Of a stretch of DNA of 33,669 nt, positions 30,924 to 33,669 are shown one piece after another. The stretch is from DASUSH01 sp036375215. GTDB taxonomy: Bacteria > Actinomycetota > Thermoleophilia > Solirubrobacterales > 70-9. The stretch spans positions 1 to 33,669 of the forward strand of contig DASUSH010000078.1 in the NCBI GenBank assembly GCA_036375215.1, written 5' to 3'. Made by a program: the position numbers and the translations under genes. A model generated the notes under the pieces. That model ran no database searches. It saw only the letters and a list, made by a program, of their open reading frames with translations, and was not told the origin of the DNA. Numbering within the stretch: position 1 is the first letter of the stretch; every line of letters starts with the position of its first letter.

Positions 30924-31808
30924 CTAGCCGCTTGGCGGCGTCGAGCCCTCCGCTTCCGGGCGGTACGGGCGAAACGGCTCGGCCAGCTGGTCGAGATATG
31001 CGGTGGGGAAGTCGGGCTGCTTGGCGATCCCGAGGTCGTCGCTCGTGAAGATCCGTTCGGGGTCGTACGAGAATGACCGCAGCAGCAGGTGGTCGTAGAT
31101 CAGGGTGAAGAGCCCGAAGTTGACGTCGCCGACGCCGGCCCACTTGAGGTGGTGGAAGCGGTGGCCCTCGTTGAGCGAGAGCACATAGCGCAGCGGGCCG
31201 ACCCGGTAGTCGGCGTTCGAATGTTGCATCAGGAGCTGGATCGCGACGGTGAACCCGAGCGCCCAGGCGACCTGCTGAGGGATGCCGATCACCAACAGCG
31301 GCGCGATCCCGAAGGTGAGCTCGACCGCCTGATGAAGCGGATGCTTCATCAGGCCGTTGAGGCCGTAGGCGCGCTTGACCGAATGGTGGACCGCGTGGAG
31401 ACGCCAGAGCGGTCCCCAGCGATGGCTGAGCCAGTGAGCGATCGTGATCCCGAGGTCGAAGACGAGGATCGTGCCGAGAACCTGGACGACAAACGGCAGC
31501 TCGCTCGGCCACGCATCCACGATCGTGGCGACGCTGGCGAGCGCCGGCAGCGCGAGCACCGAGAGGAGGGCGAAGGTTTCGTTAACCAGCGCGTGGGCGA
31601 CGTCACGCTCGGCGTCGTCATGGGGCTCGTTCCAGTCGCTCTCGTACGGGATCAGGCGCTCGACGGCCAACGAGAGCGCGATCGCCGCGAGGAGCAGGGG
31701 CAGGAGCAGGAAATGAGACGCGTGCGCGGCGATCAGCGCGATTGCGGCACCGTTGAAGCCAAGCAACATCAGTGGGGGGTAGAGCCAGCGAACGAGAGTG
31801 CGAACCAT
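30924..31808 (-). CDS. Sterol desaturase/fatty acid hydroxylase family membrane protein
   Basis: 294 residues from the ATG at 31808, chosen because GAGGA precedes it; the frame is open upstream into the shared promoter. Several membrane spans (about 12-50, 78-98, 107-125, 163-195) carry the di-iron histidine boxes: HxxxH at 125-129 (HWLSH), HxxHH at 138-142 (HAVHH) and HxxHH at 216-220 (HRFHH). The family hydroxylates or desaturates lipids such as sterols, carotenoids and fatty acids with O2. The substrate is unknown. It is divergent from a TetR regulator, the likely repressor. Confidence 0.88.
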   Translation of the reverse strand: MVRTLVRWLYPPLMLLGFNGAAIALIAAHASHFLLLPLLLAAIALSLAVERLIPYESDWNEPHDDAERDVAHALVNETFALLSVLALPALASVATIVDAWPSELPFVVQVLGTILVFDLGITIAHWLSHRWGPLWRLHAVHHSVKRAYGLNGLMKHPLHQAVELTFGIAPLLVIGIPQQVAWALGFTVAIQLLMQHSNADYRVGPLRYVLSLNEGHRFHHLKWAGVGDVNFGLFTLIYDHLLLRSFSYDPERIFTSDDLGIAKQPDFPTAYLDQLAEPFRPYRPEAEGSTPPSG

Positions 31809-31840
31809 CGGAGTCCTCAGGGTCGGTGGTGTCCAGACAT

Positions 31841-31892
31841 GTATCACGATAGCAACATAACTGTTACATCTGCGATACCGATCCTGTACACT
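31841..31892. promoter_or_regulatory. AT-rich divergent promoter and operator candidate for TetR
   Basis: The gap between the desaturase and TetR genes is unusually AT-rich for this window. It holds nested dyads: AACA-taac-TGTT (31854-31865), TAAC-t-GTTA (31858-31866) and GTATC (31841-31845) facing GATAC about 30 bp on. TACACT (31887-31892) ends 7 nt before the tetR GTG. This fits a TetR-family operator, though which dyad is used is not certain. Confidence 0.55.
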
Positions 31893-31899
31893 GACTCCG

Positions 31900-32496
31900 G
31901 TGCCGAATCCGACCTCCGATCCCACGCTGCTCGATGCCGCACGCCGCGCATTCGAGTGCTACGGCTACGCCGGGGCGACGCTCGAGCGCATTGCGGGCGA
32001 GGCCGGGCTCTCGCGCGTCACCCTTCACCGCCGCGGGGTGAGCAAGGACGGCCTGCTGGCCGAGCTCGTCGCCCGCGCGACCGAGGACTACCGGCGTCTC
32101 CTCTGGCCGGCTCTGACCGCGGCGGGGACCGGCGCCGAGCGGCTCGCCCAGGCACTCGCCGCGCTCTGCGATGCCGCCGAGCAGAACATGGCGCTTCTCA
32201 TCGCCCTGCGTTCGCAGAGCGACCGGGTATTTCACCGCGAGGACGACGAGGAGGAGGCGCTGACGCGAAGCGTGTTCACCGAGCCGCTCGAGCGGCTGCT
32301 TCGCGACGGGATCGCCGATCGATCGCTGCGGGACGTTGACCCGCCTGAGACGGCGACGGTCCTGTTCAACCTGGTCGGCTGGACCTACGTCCACATGCGG
32401 ACCGGGCACGGATGGGCTCCGGAGCGAGCGCAGGCCGCCGTCCTCGACCCCGTGCTGAACGGCCTGCTGCGAGACCCGAGCGAGGTGAGGGCGTGA
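31900..32496 (+). CDS. TetR family transcriptional regulator
   Basis: 198 residues from a GTG with TACACT 7 nt upstream. The N-terminal helix-turn-helix reads LLDAARRAFECYGYAGATLERIAGEAGLSRVTLHRRGVSKDGLLAELV, a typical TetR DNA-binding domain, although the usual Tyr-Tyr/His-Phe after the recognition helix is Leu-His. The C-terminal ~140 residues form the ligand-binding helices. The likely target is the divergent desaturase gene, and possibly the P450 whose remnant follows directly. Confidence 0.93.
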   Translation: MPNPTSDPTLLDAARRAFECYGYAGATLERIAGEAGLSRVTLHRRGVSKDGLLAELVARATEDYRRLLWPALTAAGTGAERLAQALAALCDAAEQNMALLIALRSQSDRVFHREDDEEEALTRSVFTEPLERLLRDGIADRSLRDVDPPETATVLFNLVGWTYVHMRTGHGWAPERAQAAVLDPVLNGLLRDPSEVRA

Positions 32497-32679
32497 GCGG
32501 TCGCCGGCCGTTCGCTCGACGACGTAGTCGGGGCGATCATCGCGAGAGCCTCCGACCCCTACCCGCTCTGCGCGGAGCTGCGTGAACGCGCCCCGCGCTA
32601 CGCCCTCCCGGGCGGCAGCGTTCTGCTGACCACGCGAGCCGACGTCGTCGCCGCAGGGTGCGGGGGACCGTCCCCCTGA
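32497..32679 (+). pseudogene. N-terminal remnant of a cytochrome P450
   Basis: Directly after the tetR stop, the same frame reads AVAGRSLDDVVGAIIARASD, then PYPLCAELRERAPRYALPGG, then SVLLTTRADVVAA. This matches the P450 start (DPYPLYARLREEAPV...GGxWLLTRxADVVAA). It has no start codon in frame: the coupled GTGA start (32493) is in another frame, so a frameshift is needed. The frame stops after about 60 codons inside a palindromic repeat (32662-32689), and the haem-binding part is absent. It is therefore a double-damaged fragment. TetR-P450 neighbours are common in actinobacteria. Confidence 0.65.
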
Positions 32680-32689
32680 CCCTTCAGGG
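32662..32689. repeat. Palindromic repeat ending the P450 remnant and the nitrilase gene
   Basis: GGGGGAC-C-GTCCCCC (32662-32676) is a perfect palindrome around one base, and overlapping it CCCTGA-ccct-TCAGGG (32674-32689) is a perfect stem with a 4-nt loop. The TCA at 32684-32686 is the nitrilase stop on the minus strand, and TGA at 32677-32679 ends the P450 remnant. It shares GGGACC and GTCAG/CTGAC words with the 17374-17440 repeats. Confidence 0.7.
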
Positions 32690-33589
32690 CCGCAGCAGTG
32701 GCCCGAGCACGTCCTCGCGGCTGTAATGCCCGACCGCGTCGAACCAGCGCTTCGCCCGCAGGCAGGCGCCCAGGTCGCAGTCCGCGTAGACGATGCCCTC
32801 CTCGTCGTAGAGGGGTCCGGCGATCACCTCGCCCCAGGTCGGCTCGATGATCGCCGCCCCGCCGCGGCCGAAGACCGCCTTGCCCTCGGGGAGGGGGACG
32901 GGGAAGTCGCCGGGGAACGCGGCGGCCGGGATGTACTGCGGGGCCGAGACGACGTACGCGCCCGACTCGATCGCGACGTGGCGCATCGTCGCCAGCCAGC
33001 CGTCGGAGTCGTCGGCGGTCGGGGCCACCCAGATCTCCGGGCCGCCGCGGTAGACCGCGTAGCGCGCGAGCGGCATCCGGTTCTCCCAGCAGATCAGCCC
33101 GCCGACGCGCCCGGCCGGGGTCTCGACGGAGTCGAGGTCGTCGCCGGCCCCGACGCCGTGGAAGATCCGCTCCTGCATCGTCGGCATCAGCTTGCGGTGC
33201 CGGTGCATGACGCCGTTCGGCCCGAGCAGGAGAAAGGAGTTGTAAAGCGTGCCGGGGCGCTCGTCCTCGCGCTCGTTGACGCCGATCGCGCAGTGGACCT
33301 CGTGCTCCGCGCAGGCCGAGGCGAGCCGGTCGGTGAGCGGGCCCGGCACCTCCACCGAGCTCTCCCACATCCGCCGCCAGAGCTCGTCCCAGCCGCCGAA
33401 CGACGCGGCGTCCTTGGCCCAGGCGTTCGACGGGTAGATCGAGACGAAGACCTCGGGCAGGACGACGAGCTTCGCGCCCTCCGCCGCCGCCTCGCCGATC
33501 AGCCGGCAGGCCTTCTCGACGCTGGCCTCGGCGTCGAGGATCTCCGGTGTCGCCTGCACCGCCGCCACCCGAACCGTCCCCTCGCTCAT
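32684..33589 (-). CDS. Nitrilase/carbon-nitrogen hydrolase
   Basis: 301 residues, a one-domain CN-hydrolase. The catalytic triad is visible: Glu46 (VVLPEVF), Lys133 (HRHRKLMPT) and Cys167 (GGLICWENRMP). The CWENxMPLARY form is the pattern of true nitrilases (nitrile to carboxylate) rather than amidases, and length fits. YALYAQG-like text is replaced by YAVYRGGPEIW. The ATG is preceded by TAGGGT at 6 nt, so the mRNA should be leaderless. The stop falls in a repeat. It is divergent from a flavin-type oxidoreductase gene and may act in the same catabolic step series. Confidence 0.93.
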   Translation of the reverse strand: MSEGTVRVAAVQATPEILDAEASVEKACRLIGEAAAEGAKLVVLPEVFVSIYPSNAWAKDAASFGGWDELWRRMWESSVEVPGPLTDRLASACAEHEVHCAIGVNEREDERPGTLYNSFLLLGPNGVMHRHRKLMPTMQERIFHGVGAGDDLDSVETPAGRVGGLICWENRMPLARYAVYRGGPEIWVAPTADDSDGWLATMRHVAIESGAYVVSAPQYIPAAAFPGDFPVPLPEGKAVFGRGGAAIIEPTWGEVIAGPLYDEEGIVYADCDLGACLRAKRWFDAVGHYSREDVLGPLLRP

Positions 33590-33595
33590 TGCGCA

Positions 33596-33605
33596 ACCCT
33601 AGACT
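33596..33605. promoter_or_regulatory. Overlapping divergent -10 boxes
   Basis: The minus-strand box TAGGGT (33596-33601) and the plus-strand box TAGACT (33600-33605) share two bases in one CTAG. They end 6 and 9 nt before the nitrilase ATG and the GTG at 33615. RNA polymerase should only serve one direction at a time. Confidence 0.6.
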
Positions 33606-33614
33606 CTTCCGCGC

Positions 33615-33669
33615 GTGTACCGGCCCTCGACCAACGGCGGCACCGAGCACGTCGACGTCCTCATCGTCG
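33615..33669 (+). CDS. Start of a probable flavin-dependent oxidoreductase, 3' end outside window
   Basis: Eighteen codons from a GTG: VYRPSTNGGTEHVDVLIV, then the window ends. HVDVLIV is how the FAD-binding GxGxxG strand of flavin monooxygenases begins (DVLIVGAG). The family call rests on these few residues only. The TAGACT box at 9 nt supports the start. Confidence 0.5.
   Translation, partial: MYRPSTNGGTEHVDVLIV

Noticed and set aside
30696..31076. 126-residue plus-strand open frame over the gene-free stretch and desaturase 3' end
   Set aside because: Low-complexity translation, no ribosome-binding site, and antisense to a gene with complete histidine boxes.

Overview
This is a gene-dense, very GC-rich (about 70% or more by eye) bacterial chromosome segment with about 38 protein genes. 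I see no rRNA, tRNA, CRISPR array or transposase. Gene content and style point to a high-GC actinobacterium, most likely class Thermoleophilia (Solirubrobacterales-like): a predicted F420-dependent PPOX-fold enzyme next to an LLM flavin enzyme, a DUF2804 protein, HtrA beside a sensor kinase, a TadE-like pseudopilin, and TANNNT -10 boxes lying directly before start codons. The class assignment is inference.

Layout. 1-3318: 3' part of a sensor histidine kinase, a lipoprotein HtrA-type protease and an inositol-monophosphatase-family enzyme on one strand. 3333-6982: a trehalose module (TreT-like GT4, then OtsA-type GT20) followed by a secreted lysyl-oxidase-like protein. 7526-9559: the ribosomal/replication cluster rpsF-ssb-rpsR-rplI. 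9556-10891: an inserted divergent redox module (DUF899 protein plus a 38-residue peptide, facing an HxlR regulator with twin operators). 10962-13108: dnaB and a DnaC-like loader. 13309-16433: purA and a biotin carboxylase/BCCP fusion. 16460-20873: accessory genes (DUF2804, pseudopilin, small protein, SDR, a hydrolase-fold protein without its nucleophile, a zinc-ribbon protein). 20927-23320: CBS protein, small protein, membrane protein and HAD phosphatase. 23327-27973: acetyl-CoA synthetase, LLM oxidoreductase, PPOX protein, DCC thiol oxidoreductase and a surface cupredoxin. 28046-29647: a tandem ThyX-like protein. 29773-32679: VOC protein, SnoaL-like protein, sterol-desaturase-family membrane protein with a divergent TetR regulator, and a P450 remnant. 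32684-33669: a nitrilase and the start of a divergent, probably flavin-dependent, oxidoreductase.

Strongest non-obvious signals: (a) twenty starts carry TANNNT 6-11 nt upstream, implying leaderless or near-leaderless transcription as the default; (b) a double ThyX protein whose catalytic motif is split between two degenerate halves; (c) twin 15-bp dyads controlling an HxlR/DUF899 switch placed inside the conserved rplI-dnaB interval; (d) GTCAG-containing palindromic repeats that supply stop codons at gene 3' ends, one abutting a truncated P450; (e) several proteins that keep a fold but lose the key catalytic residues.
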